A stretch of 64,000 bases of DNA from NCBI RefSeq assembly GCF_014648515.1, contig NZ_BMRG01000023.1:22897-86896 (forward strand). The letters are read 5' to 3'. Made by a program: the position numbers and the translations under genes. Under the pieces are notes generated by a model, which saw only the letters and a list, made by a program, of their open reading frames with translations, was not told the DNA's origin and made no database searches. Of this stretch, positions 6,737 to 15,727 are shown one piece after another. Numbering within the stretch: the first letter of the stretch is position 1; each line of letters begins with the position of its first letter. Source of the stretch: Saccharothrix coeruleofusca (GTDB lineage: Bacteria > Actinomycetota > Actinomycetes > Mycobacteriales > Pseudonocardiaceae).

Positions 6737-9493
6737 TCAGCCCCGCTCCGCCACGTCCGGCAGCACCACGTCCGGCAGCACCGCGGGCAGACCGGCCCGC
6801 CCGCGAATCCCCAGCTTCCGATAAGCCGAGGTCAGGTGCAGTTCAACGGTCCGCCGGGTCACCCCCAGCGCGCCCGCGATCTCCGGGTTGGCCAGACCGC
6901 TCGCGGCCAGTTCGACCGCCCTGGTCTCGGCGGGCGAGAGCCCCGCCCGCGCGAGGACCGCGTCGTTCCGGTGGTGCTCGACCGGCCGCGCCCCGCGCGT
7001 CCGCAGGCTGTCGACCGCGCGGGCGAGGGGTCGCGCACCGCAGTCGCGCGTGGTGCGCGCGGCTTGCTCCAGCAGCGGCGCGGCTTCCGCCGCGTTCCCC
7101 CGCTCGCGCAGCACCCGCGCCGCGGCCAACTGGGCCCTGGCGTGCAGCAGTCGCGCGGGCGAGTCGCGCAGCACCCGCTCCGCCCGCAGCATCCGCGACT
7201 GCGCCTCGGCCCGGTCCCCGGACAGGCTTCCCGCGGTCAAGTCGACCGCGCCGAGCACCGTAGGCGTGCCCCAGGCGGTGGCGGCCCGCGTCTCCTCGGC
7301 CAGCAGGGCGCGCGCTCCTCCCGCGTCGCCCAACGCGTCCAGCGCCAGGGCCGCGCGGGCGCGCCAGCCGATCAGCGCCGGGTTGTCCCAGCGCTTGCCC
7401 GCCAGCCTGCGCCCGCACTCCTGCAGATCGCGCAGCGCGCCCCGCGGGTCGCCCGCCGCCAACCGCACCTGCCCTCGCGCGTACAGCAGCGGCGCCCAGG
7501 CGATGCCCCGCTCGGCGGCCACCGGCAGTTCGGTGGCCAGCACCCGGCGCGCGTCGGTGATCCGCCCGCGCTCCAACGCCACCAAGGCCCGACAGGCCAG
7601 CCACAGGGGCTGGGGCAGCACCGCCCACGACGCGGTCGGCAGCTCGGCCCGCGCCTGGTCCAGGCAGCCGTCCGCCTCGTCCAGCCGCCCCGCGCGCAGG
7701 GCCAGCCAGGCCAGCCCCAGCAGTGCCGCCGCGGCGGCCACCCGGACGCCCCGGCGGCGGGCGTCCACCAGCACCGCGGTCAACCCGGCCGCCGCCTCGT
7801 CCGCCTCGTCGGCCAGCACCAGGGCGGCGCACGCGCTCAGCCGAGGCAGTACCAGCGGCTGGTCGGCGGGTGGCGCGGCCAGCGCCGCCCTGGCCAGGGC
7901 GCGGGTGCGGTCCAGGTCGACGCCCGCCACGGCCAGCCGCCACGCCGCGACGCCCGCGCCCACCGGGTCGTCGGGCAGCTCCTGCCGCCGCAGCGCCAGC
8001 TCTTCGCCGTCCACCAGCACGGTCGCCACGAACGCGTGCAGCGCGGACAGCTCGGGGTGCCCCGGCTGGTCCTTCGCGGACCTCCCGGTCAGGCGGCCCG
8101 CGAGCAGGCGCCGCACGGTCGCCAGATCACCGCGCAGCGCCAGCAGGTCAGCGGCCCGCGCCCGGTCCGGCCCGCCCCACCCGCCGGTGATGATGCGGAC
8201 CAGCGTGCGGTCACTGCCCTCGGGCCGGTGGCGCGCCTGCGCCAGCGCGAGGTCGAACAGCAGCCGCAGCCGCTCACCGGGCGACGCGGGTTCGCGCAGG
8301 GCGCGCTCCAGCAGCGTGGCGGCCTCGGCGTCGCGGCCCGCGGCCAGTGCCCGGCGCGCGGCGCGGTGCAGCACGCCCGGTGCCCAGGACGACCCCACCG
8401 CGGGAGCGCCGAGCAGGATGCGCCCCACCACCTGGTCCGGTGCGGCGATCCGGTGCGCCAGTTCGGCGGCCGAGGCGTGCAACGCCCTGCGTGCCCACAC
8501 CGCCATGCCCGCCAACGCGCGCTCCGCGACGACCGGGTCGGCCGGGCGCATCCGCTCCTGGCCGACCGCGAGACCCGCGGTGCGCAGCTGGTCGGCTTCC
8601 TCACGGCGGACACTGCCCGCGATCGAGCGGACGAAGCGCAGCTCCAAGTCGTCGCCGACGACGGCGAGCGCGCGCAGCAGGTCCAGCGCGGACCCGCGCA
8701 GTCCGTCGAGCACCGCGTCCAGCCGCCCGGTCCGGTGTTCCGCGACCAGTGCGGCGAACCGGTCGACGCCCGACGCCACGGGCTCGCCCCCGTCCGCGAA
8801 CTCCCGCAGAGCGGGCACCAGCACGCCGGGCCTGCCCCCGGTCGCCGCCGCGGCGGCACGTACGAACTCGTCGTCGGGCGCGGTCCCGCACACCGCCCGG
8901 CACAGCAGGCGCACCCCGTCCTCCGACAGCGGGAGCGGCCTGAGCACGGCGCAGTCCTCGGGCGGGAGCGCCTCCTCGTCGGCCGGGTCGGGCCGCGACC
9001 CGTCCGTCGCGACGGCCACCACCAGCGGTGCGTGGTGCAACCGCCGCAGCAGCATCCGCAGCAGCGCGTCGGACTCCGGGTCGACCCACTGCGCGTCGTC
9101 CACCACCACGACCAGTGGCCTGCGCCGCGCCGCGGCGAGCAGGACCTGGCACAGCCGGGGCAAGTCGGCGCGATCCGCGGTGCTCCAGCCGTCCGGGTCG
9201 GCATCCGGCAGGGCGCTGAACAACTGGGCCGCGACCCCGAACCGGACGTCGGACTCGGGGAGGCGCGCACGGGCCGCTACCACCACCGCGCCCACCCGGT
9301 CGGCCTCGGTGACGACCTCCGCCAGCAGGCGGCTGCGCCCGACACCGGGTTCGCCGCGCACCACGACCGCGTGCGACCGCCCCGCCCCGAGCATCCGCAC
9401 CACCGCGTCGAGCACTCCGCGCTCCGAGTCGCGCTCGACGAGTTCGCCGGAGTCCCGGACCGCCCGCGCACAGGCACCCGCCCCTCTCGTCAT
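6737..9493 (-). CDS. LAL-type regulator 2 with altered Walker A
   Basis: A 918-residue paralogue with the same three-part layout: N-terminal ATPase, helical middle, and C-terminal LuxR HTH (LSPAETRAVELAASGLANPE, then VELHLTSAYRKLGIRGRA). The ATPase P-loop reads GEPGVGRSR: the invariant lysine is replaced by arginine at residue 53 (codon 9335-9337). The Walker B region, LVVVVDDAQWVDPES, is kept. ATP binding or hydrolysis may therefore be weakened, which would make this a constitutive or partner-dependent member. The ATG start at 9493 has GAGGAG just upstream and lies 21 bases after the stop of LAL 3, so the two are almost surely co-transcribed. Function of targets is unknown. Confidence 0.88.
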   Translation of the reverse strand: MTRGAGACARAVRDSGELVERDSERGVLDAVVRMLGAGRSHAVVVRGEPGVGRSRLLAEVVTEADRVGAVVVAARARLPESDVRFGVAAQLFSALPDADPDGWSTADRADLPRLCQVLLAAARRRPLVVVVDDAQWVDPESDALLRMLLRRLHHAPLVVAVATDGSRPDPADEEALPPEDCAVLRPLPLSEDGVRLLCRAVCGTAPDDEFVRAAAAATGGRPGVLVPALREFADGGEPVASGVDRFAALVAEHRTGRLDAVLDGLRGSALDLLRALAVVGDDLELRFVRSIAGSVRREEADQLRTAGLAVGQERMRPADPVVAERALAGMAVWARRALHASAAELAHRIAAPDQVVGRILLGAPAVGSSWAPGVLHRAARRALAAGRDAEAATLLERALREPASPGERLRLLFDLALAQARHRPEGSDRTLVRIITGGWGGPDRARAADLLALRGDLATVRRLLAGRLTGRSAKDQPGHPELSALHAFVATVLVDGEELALRRQELPDDPVGAGVAAWRLAVAGVDLDRTRALARAALAAPPADQPLVLPRLSACAALVLADEADEAAAGLTAVLVDARRRGVRVAAAAALLGLAWLALRAGRLDEADGCLDQARAELPTASWAVLPQPLWLACRALVALERGRITDARRVLATELPVAAERGIAWAPLLYARGQVRLAAGDPRGALRDLQECGRRLAGKRWDNPALIGWRARAALALDALGDAGGARALLAEETRAATAWGTPTVLGAVDLTAGSLSGDRAEAQSRMLRAERVLRDSPARLLHARAQLAAARVLRERGNAAEAAPLLEQAARTTRDCGARPLARAVDSLRTRGARPVEHHRNDAVLARAGLSPAETRAVELAASGLANPEIAGALGVTRRTVELHLTSAYRKLGIRGRAGLPAVLPDVVLPDVAERG

Positions 9494-9514
9494 GACCGCT
9501 CCTCGGGTCTCTCG

Positions 9515-12382
9515 CTACCGGGGCAGGTCGCAGCGCTCACGGGCCAGCGCGGCGGGCAGCTCGGCCCGGCCGCAGACGCCGAGCTTGCGGTAGACGCTGC
9601 TCAGGTGCACCTCCACGGTCCGGAGCGTGACGAACAGGGTTTCGGCGATCTCGCGGTTGGTGCTGCCCGCCGCGGCCATCATCGCCACGCGGCGCTCACT
9701 GCCGGTCAGGGTGTCCACGCGGGCTCCGGTGATCGGTCGCATCCGGCCCCCCGCCCGGACCAGCAGCTCGCGCGCCCGCGTCGCGGCCACCGCGGAGCCG
9801 CACCTGGTGGCCAGGTCGACCGCCCGGCGCAGGTGCTCGCGCGCCGCGCGGGCGTCTCCCCGGCACAGCAGCTCCCAGCCCAGCCGCTGCTCCGCGCGCT
9901 GGTGGTCGTAGCGGGCCGAGGACCCCTCCAGCACGCGGACGGCCTCCTCCAGCAGTTCCACCGCCTCGCCGCGGTCGACCGCGGCCCGTGCCAGCAGGGC
10001 CAACCCGCGGGCGCGCGGCACGTCCCAACCGCGCACCAGCTGCTCGCCGTGCTCGACCAGCTCCACGGCCTCGCCCGCGCGGCCCGCGTCGGCCAGCAGC
10101 AGCGCCGCCTCGGCCCACCACGGCACGAACAGCGGGTTGGCCACGCCCGCCTCGGCCAGGCTGCGGCCGCACCGCCGCAGCTCGGCCAGCGCGCCCTCCA
10201 CGTCGCCGAGGTGGCTGCGCACCAGCGCCCGCGCCATGCGGTAGTGGTGGTTCTCCACCACGAAGTCGTCCATGCGCGGTCGCACGAGGCGGGACAGCAC
10301 CCCCTCGGCGCGCGCCGGGTTGCCGCGGTGCGCCAGGGAGATCGCGACCTCCACCACGGGTTGCACCACGTTGCCGTGCCAGGACTCCTGCTCGGCGATC
10401 TCCAGCGCCACCTGCGCGTCCGCGCCGGACTCCACGAAGTCGCCCGCGTTGCGCAGCAGCACCGCCCTGGTGCCCAGGGCCAGGCAGTAGCTCCACACCT
10501 CGGCGTGCGCGCGGCTGCGGGTGAGCAGCTTGTCCACCGCGACCAGCCCGGCGGGCACCTCGCCCGCCAGGTCCAGCACGAAGGTCGAGGCCAGCGCGGT
10601 CCACCCGCCCAGCGCGCCGTCGTCCAGCAGCACGGCGCGGTTGACCCGCTCCACGGCCAGCGCGGGCGACTCGCCCGCCAGCGCCCCGGCCACCGCCATC
10701 ATGGCCAGCAGCTGGCGCTCCGCCGGGGTGTCGCCCGCGGGTTCGGCCATCGCGCGCACCCGCTCGCGCACCAGCGGCAGGGTCCGCTTCTCGTCCAGGC
10801 CCGCGATCAGGAACGCGGAGCGGACGTGGGTGAGCAGCTCCCGGTCCGCCGCGGCGCAGTCCGCACCCAGCTCGGCGGGGAGCGCGTCCAGCACCTCGCC
10901 CAGCACCTCGACCGCCTCGGGCGAGCGCTGCACGGCCAGCGCGGTCATGCCGAACCGCACGGCGGCACGGGCGCGCGCCCGCAGGTCCTCGGCGGTCTCC
11001 AGCGCGGTGCGCAGGTGCTCCAGCGCGGCGGCCGGGTCGGTCTGGCCCAGCAGCGCGGCCAGCTGCAACCGCAGGTCGACGTCTCGGGGTTCCGCGTTGA
11101 CCAGCGGGGTCAGGTAGCGGATGGCGGCTTCGGGGGCGCCGCGCCGCTGGGCGTCGGCCGCCGCGGCGGCCAGCGCGGTGAGCATCCACGGCTCGTGCGG
11201 CCGGGGCAGCAGCAACAGCTGCGCGGCCACCTCCTCGGCGGGCCTGCCCGCGTCGTTGAGCAGCCGCGCCGCCCGGTCCCGCAGCCGGTCGCGCGCGGGT
11301 GGCCGCAGGTCGTCCAGCAGCGAGGTGCGGACCAGGTCGTGCGCTACCTCGCGGCCGTCCTCGGCCAGGATGTCGTTGCGCCGCAACAGGTCCAGCACCG
11401 CACCGGCGGTGTGCACCGGGACTCCGGACAGCGCGGCGACCAGGTCCGCGTCGGTGCGCTCCAACACCGCGACCGCACGAGCCACCCGGCGCACGTGCTC
11501 GGGCTGTCCGGCCAGCCAGCCCGCCACCAGGGTGCCGACCACATTGCGACCGATCCGCGCCAGGACCGGCAGCGCCTCGTCGGTGGGCCTCAGGCCCAGC
11601 CTGCGCACCTCGCCCAGCAACCGGGCCAGCACCAGCGGGTTGCCGCCGGAGATGCGCCCGCAGGCGGCCAGGAAGTCCGCGCTGGGCGGGCCGTCCGACT
11701 CTTGGTGGACCACCTGCGAGACCCCGTCCCCGTCCAGCGGCGGCAGGGTCAGCAGCAGGCCGTCGTCACCGGTGAGGACGTCGCCCAGCAACGGGGTCAC
11801 CGGGCGGGCGGTCGGGGCGCGGGCGGTGAGCAGGACGCACAGCGGCATCCCCTCGGTGCGCCGCAGCAGGTAGCCCAGCCAGTGTAGGGATCGCTCGTCG
11901 GCCCACTGCACGTCGTCGACGGCCAGCACCAGCGGCGCTTCGGTCATCAGGTTGACCGCCAGCCAGTACAGGCCGTGCAGCAGGGAGTGGGTGCGGGAGG
12001 TGTCCGGCGACGGCCCGTCGCCGCCCGCGTCCAGCAGGGCGGGCAGCGCCCAGCGGGCCCCGGAGCGCAGCACCGGTGCGCTGCTGGCGTCCGGCGAGGT
12101 CAGCCCCAGCGGTCCGACCAGTTCGCGGACCACTCCGTAGGGGGTGCCCGCGTCGATCTCGTGGCACCTGGACCGCAGCACGGTCGCACTCGCGGGCGCG
12201 GCGCCCGCCAGTGCCGCGTGCAGCAGGCTGGTCTTGCCGATACCGGCGGGCCCCTGGATCAGCACCACTTGGCGGGAACCCGCGCACGCCGCTTCGAGGC
12301 GTTCCTTCACCACCGCCAGTTCGCGTGCGCGACCGATGAGGGAGTCAACGAACCCTGTGGATTCACCGATGCCCCTCGGCAC
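9515..12382 (-). CDS. LAL-type regulator 3, first gene of the operon
   Basis: A 955-residue LAL regulator. It has an intact Walker A GPAGIGKT (about 44-51), Walker B VLAVDDVQWADERSL, a long alpha-helical centre, and a C-terminal LuxR HTH (LTGSERRVAMMAAAGSTNRE, then VEVHLSSVYRKLGVCGRA). It heads the minus-strand series LAL 3, LAL 2, LAL 1. The three share layout but are clearly diverged, so they are old duplications or separately recruited genes. The start is GTG at 12382; no strong ribosome site is visible. A promoter with two palindromes lies 80-105 bases upstream. Such stacks usually sit near a secondary metabolite cluster; none is inside this window. Confidence 0.88.
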   Translation of the reverse strand: MPRGIGESTGFVDSLIGRARELAVVKERLEAACAGSRQVVLIQGPAGIGKTSLLHAALAGAAPASATVLRSRCHEIDAGTPYGVVRELVGPLGLTSPDASSAPVLRSGARWALPALLDAGGDGPSPDTSRTHSLLHGLYWLAVNLMTEAPLVLAVDDVQWADERSLHWLGYLLRRTEGMPLCVLLTARAPTARPVTPLLGDVLTGDDGLLLTLPPLDGDGVSQVVHQESDGPPSADFLAACGRISGGNPLVLARLLGEVRRLGLRPTDEALPVLARIGRNVVGTLVAGWLAGQPEHVRRVARAVAVLERTDADLVAALSGVPVHTAGAVLDLLRRNDILAEDGREVAHDLVRTSLLDDLRPPARDRLRDRAARLLNDAGRPAEEVAAQLLLLPRPHEPWMLTALAAAAADAQRRGAPEAAIRYLTPLVNAEPRDVDLRLQLAALLGQTDPAAALEHLRTALETAEDLRARARAAVRFGMTALAVQRSPEAVEVLGEVLDALPAELGADCAAADRELLTHVRSAFLIAGLDEKRTLPLVRERVRAMAEPAGDTPAERQLLAMMAVAGALAGESPALAVERVNRAVLLDDGALGGWTALASTFVLDLAGEVPAGLVAVDKLLTRSRAHAEVWSYCLALGTRAVLLRNAGDFVESGADAQVALEIAEQESWHGNVVQPVVEVAISLAHRGNPARAEGVLSRLVRPRMDDFVVENHHYRMARALVRSHLGDVEGALAELRRCGRSLAEAGVANPLFVPWWAEAALLLADAGRAGEAVELVEHGEQLVRGWDVPRARGLALLARAAVDRGEAVELLEEAVRVLEGSSARYDHQRAEQRLGWELLCRGDARAAREHLRRAVDLATRCGSAVAATRARELLVRAGGRMRPITGARVDTLTGSERRVAMMAAAGSTNREIAETLFVTLRTVEVHLSSVYRKLGVCGRAELPAALARERCDLPR

Positions 12383-12431
12383 CCAAGATCACCCCATGCC
12401 GGATGTTGTCCGTCGACTCGACATGACTGCG

Positions 12432-12448
12432 CATGACAAGTTGTCATG
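12432..12448. promoter_or_regulatory. 17-bp palindrome in LAL operon leader
   Basis: CATGACAA-G-TTGTCATG is a perfect 8-bp inverted repeat with a one-base centre. It sits about 4-20 bases downstream of the predicted transcription start of the LAL operon, a position where a bound protein would block transcription. The binding protein is unknown. Confidence 0.6.
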
Positions 12449-12459
12449 TAGCGTGCGGG

Positions 12460-12488
12460 ATAGTAGCCCTCACACCTTGGCGTGTGAA
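12460..12488 (-). promoter_or_regulatory. Promoter of the LAL operon with palindromic spacer
   Basis: On the minus strand TTCACA (12488-12483) is followed after exactly 17 bases by TACTAT (12465-12460). The spacer and -35 box contain the inverted repeat TCACAC-CTTGGC-GTGTGA (12470-12487). With the palindrome at 12432-12448 this gives two possible operators, one in the core promoter and one just after +1. Confidence 0.55.
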
Positions 12489-12883
12489 GTGCCGATCAGT
12501 CCCCGACAGCGCAGGACATCTCCGCCGATGCCTTTCGCCGACAGTTCCACCGCCTTGTCGTGACGTCATCTTCCGCTTTCACCGGTCCACTGATGCCCGC
12601 ACAGCGCATTGCCCACGCCTACCTCCTCTTCATTACACGCACCTCGCCGCCCGCGCGAGCACGACCGGCCCGCGACGCCGCGCAACGGCCCGAACGGGCA
12701 GCAAGAGGACACTCACGGACCAAGAAACGGGCAGTTCCGGCACGTCAGCCGACACCGGACAGGAGCTTGAGACGCACATCACAGGCACTGCGCGCGTACT
12801 CGACGGGCGGACCGCCCGCACCGGGGGGCGCGCAGGCGGAAGACGGACGGCCACCGCACGCCGCAGCGCGGCACACCGGGCAA
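12489..12883. other. Gap without a supported gene
   Basis: About 395 bases upstream of the LAL promoter. Open frames exist on both strands but have the arginine, serine and proline-heavy composition of shadow frames and no ribosome sites. I see no RNA gene. Confidence 0.5.
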
Positions 12884-12994
12884 ATGCCGAATGACCTGGA
12901 GGTGTCGATCGTGAAACCGGACCCGCCGCCGCGAACACCATCCACGGGCTGCCCCCTCTACCACAACCGCGAGGAGCCGACGATTCTCCCGTAG
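12884..12994 (+). CDS. Candidate small peptide (36 residues)
   Basis: A short plus-strand frame, ATG at 12884 to TAG at 12992-12994. It encodes a peptide starting MPNDLEVSIVKPDPPPRT and ending with CPLYHNREEPTILP. Third positions are about 83% GC, so codon use is compatible with real coding, and the composition (N, Y, H, I, one Cys) differs from the arginine-rich shadow frames around it. An internal in-frame GTG at 12911 has a good GGAGGTG ribosome site and would give a 27-residue product. The N-terminal DLEVSIVK stretch loosely recalls leader segments of some actinomycete RiPP precursors, but no modifying enzyme is next to it. Low confidence; it could be a chance frame. Confidence 0.35.
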   Translation: MPNDLEVSIVKPDPPPRTPSTGCPLYHNREEPTILP

Positions 12995-13240
12995 GCGATG
13001 TCCGCACCGGATCACCGAAGAGGTCAGCCTCGCTTGACACCTCGTAGGCCGCACTTCCGCAGGTCCGGTAAATGAACCTACCCTGAGTCAGGCGCGTTAC
13101 CGGCCGAAGTACCGCTCAGCCCTGTGAAGAATGCGGCGAACACTCAGCGGAGCGCGAACCGACAGGATTTCGACAGCATTGGCCCCGCTGGACGGGCCGT
13201 GACCGGGGCGGAGCCGCACCGCCGCCACGGGCGGGTGCGG
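12995..13240. other. Gap downstream of candidate peptide and Pnkp
   Basis: About 245 bases. There is a TTGACA near 13034-13039 on the plus strand but no convincing -10 box at normal spacing and no gene to drive. Nothing else is seen. Confidence 0.4.
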
Positions 13241-15727
13241 TCACAGCCTCGGGTCCACCGGCTCGGACTCCAGCGCCAGAACCGCGAACACGCACTCGTG
13301 CACCCGCCACAGCGGCTCGCCGCGCGCGAGCCGCTCCAGCGCCTCCAGCCCCAGCGCGTGCTCCCGCAGCGCCAAGGACCGCTTCGCCCCCAGCGCGCGC
13401 CCGCGCAGCCGCTCCAGGTTCTCCGGCTCGGTGTAGTCCGGTCCGTAGATGATCCGCAGGTACTCCCGCCCGCGCACCTTCACCGCGGGCTGCACCGGAC
13501 GGCGTCCGTCCCGGACCAGGTTCGCCAACGGCTTGACGACCATGCCCTCCCCGCCGTCCGCCGTCAGCGACTCCCACCACCGGACGCCCGCGGCGACCTG
13601 CTCCTCGTCGGTCGTGTCGACCACGAGGTACCAGGTCCTGGAGAACAGCTCGCCCGCCAACCGCCCCAACACCTCCAGGTGCCACAGGTGGTCCCGGTCG
13701 TGGAACGTCCGTCCCCGAGCGGCCAGCAGCTGGAACGGCGCGATGCGCACCCCCTCCAGCCCGTCGGTCGGCCAGCAGTAGCGCTGGTATGCCGCCCGGT
13801 AGCGCGTCGCGTTGGTCAGCCGGGAAGCAGTGCGCGCCAGCAGCCGCGCGACATCGACACCGCGACCGGCTGCGGCGCCCAAGGTGTCGACCGCGGCGGT
13901 GAGCGCCCCGGTGGCGGCCGCTCCGACCGCCGCGTACTGCTCCTTGATCAGCCCTGTCGCCTTGGCGTTCCACGGCATCAGCTCGGTGTCGAGCAGCAGC
14001 CAGTCGGTGTCGAACTCCTGCCACAGACCGGCCGAGGAGACCGCCTCGCGGACGCGGGCGAGCAGCTGCTCGCCCAGCGGCGGGTCGAAGAACGCCCGCC
14101 CGGTGCGGGTGTGGACGACGCCGGAGTCCCTGGTCACGTGCACCACCGCGCGGGAGCCCATGTGCTTCTCCTGGCAGATCACCTGGCGCACACCGGCATC
14201 GCGGTACTCCGCGAACGCGTCCTCCGGGTGCTCCAGCACGTCCGGACGGCGCGAAGTCGCGGTCGGAGGCATGGTCGGCGGCAGGTAGAGCAGCCGTCGC
14301 GGGTCGACCGCGAAGCGGCTCATCACCTCCAGGGCGGACGCGGCCTGCTCGGGCCGCACGGTGACGCGGCCGCGGTACGCGGTCTCGATGGTGCGGCGAC
14401 CGGTGACGTCGGTCAGCTCCAGCACGTCGGCCTCGCGCTCGGGCTCCGCCGCCGCCAGCGGGCGCACCGGCTCGTACCAGGTCTCGCGCGCGGGCACGGA
14501 CACGACCTCGCGCTCGGGGTAGCGCAGCGCGGTCAGCTTGCCGCCGAACACCACACCGGTGTCCAGGCACATGGTGTTGTTGACCCACTCCGCTTCCGGG
14601 GTCGGCGTGTGCCCGTAGAGAACGGTCGCCCTGCCCCGGTACTCGGTGGCCCACGGGTAGCGCACCGGCAAGCCGTACTCGTCGGTCTCGCCGGTGGTGT
14701 CGCCGTACAGGGCGAAGTCGCGCACCCGACCGGAGGCGCGGCCGTGGTAGCGCTCCGGCAGGCCCGCGTGCGCGATCACCAGGTCGCCGCCGTCGAGCAC
14801 GTAGTGGGCGACCAGGTCGTCGCAGAACCGCTCGACGCGCTCGCGGAACTCGGCGGGTTCGGCGGCCAGTTGCGCCAAGGACTCGGCCAGGCCGTGCTTG
14901 ACCTGCACGTCGCGGCCGCGCAGCGCGCGCACCAGCTTCTGCTCGTGGTTGCCGCACACCGCGAACGCGTGCCCGGCCTCGACCATGCCCATGACCAGGC
15001 GCAGCACACCGGGGGTGTCGGGACCGCGGTCGACGAGGTCGCCGACGAACGCGGCACGCCTGCCGCCCGGCGGGACGGCGTCGACCGGGCGGCCCGCCTC
15101 GTCGCGCACCAACCGGTATCCCAGCGCGACGAGCAGGTCTTCGAGTTCGGCGCGGCAGCCGTGCACGTCGCCGATGACGTCGAACGGCCCCTTCTCGTGG
15201 CGGAGGTCGTTGCGCAGCCTCTCGGTGACGATCCGAGCGCTGTCCACTTCGGACGCACCGCGCAGGACGTGCACGCGGCGGAAGCCCTCCCGGCCGAGGG
15301 ACTTCACCGACTTGCGCAGCGCGGTCCGCTGCCTGCGCACGACGTGCGCGCCGAAGTCGCGGTCCGGGCGCGCGGCGTTGCGCGCCAGGCACACCTCTTC
15401 GGGCACGTCCAGCACGATCGCCACCGGCAGCACGTCGTGGTGGCGTGCCAGCTCGACCAGCTGCGCGCGGTCTCCCCGCTGCACGTTGGTCGCGTCGACG
15501 ACCGTGGTGCGCCCCGCGTCGAGCCGCTTGCCCGCTACGAAGTACAGCGCCTCGAACGCCGCGGCCGAGGCCGACTGGTCGTTCTCGTCGTCGGCCACCA
15601 GTCCGCGGAAGAAATCGCTGGAGAGCACCTGCGTCGGGGCGAAGTGCTCGCGCGCGAAGGTGGACTTGCCCGAGCCGGACGCGCCGATCAGCACCACCAG
15701 GCAGAAGTCCGGGATCTTGAGCTCCAT
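13241..15727 (-). CDS. pnkp: Polynucleotide kinase-phosphatase-ligase (Pnkp)
   Basis: An 828-residue bacterial RNA end-healing and sealing enzyme. Residues 1-170 are a 5'-OH polynucleotide kinase with P-loop GASGSGKST (15-23) and DATNVQRGDR. Residues 180-430 are a calcineurin-type 2',3'-phosphatase (GDVHG at 186-190, GDLVDRGPDT, CGNHEQK, AHAG). The C-terminal half is an adenylyltransferase/ligase with the nucleotidyl lysine in EKHMGS (near 521). Order and length match Clostridium thermocellum Pnkp. The ATG at 15727 overlaps the Hen1 stop by one base (TGATG), so the two are translationally coupled. Together they repair ribotoxin-cut RNA: Hen1 methylates the 3' end after Pnkp heals it, and the ligase needs Hen1 to seal. 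Confidence 0.96.
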   Translation of the reverse strand: MELKIPDFCLVVLIGASGSGKSTFAREHFAPTQVLSSDFFRGLVADDENDQSASAAAFEALYFVAGKRLDAGRTTVVDATNVQRGDRAQLVELARHHDVLPVAIVLDVPEEVCLARNAARPDRDFGAHVVRRQRTALRKSVKSLGREGFRRVHVLRGASEVDSARIVTERLRNDLRHEKGPFDVIGDVHGCRAELEDLLVALGYRLVRDEAGRPVDAVPPGGRRAAFVGDLVDRGPDTPGVLRLVMGMVEAGHAFAVCGNHEQKLVRALRGRDVQVKHGLAESLAQLAAEPAEFRERVERFCDDLVAHYVLDGGDLVIAHAGLPERYHGRASGRVRDFALYGDTTGETDEYGLPVRYPWATEYRGRATVLYGHTPTPEAEWVNNTMCLDTGVVFGGKLTALRYPEREVVSVPARETWYEPVRPLAAAEPEREADVLELTDVTGRRTIETAYRGRVTVRPEQAASALEVMSRFAVDPRRLLYLPPTMPPTATSRRPDVLEHPEDAFAEYRDAGVRQVICQEKHMGSRAVVHVTRDSGVVHTRTGRAFFDPPLGEQLLARVREAVSSAGLWQEFDTDWLLLDTELMPWNAKATGLIKEQYAAVGAAATGALTAAVDTLGAAAGRGVDVARLLARTASRLTNATRYRAAYQRYCWPTDGLEGVRIAPFQLLAARGRTFHDRDHLWHLEVLGRLAGELFSRTWYLVVDTTDEEQVAAGVRWWESLTADGGEGMVVKPLANLVRDGRRPVQPAVKVRGREYLRIIYGPDYTEPENLERLRGRALGAKRSLALREHALGLEALERLARGEPLWRVHECVFAVLALESEPVDPRL

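Noticed and set aside
3806-11887. A plus-strand frame open for about 2,690 codons
   Set aside because: It is antisense to the three LAL genes, rich in Arg, Gln, Pro and His with no domain pattern. Such antisense frames stay open because of the extreme GC content.
12633-13040. Minus-strand frame in the gap before the LAL operon
   Set aside because: Composition (Arg, Ser, Pro, Val runs) and lack of ribosome site mark it as a shadow frame.
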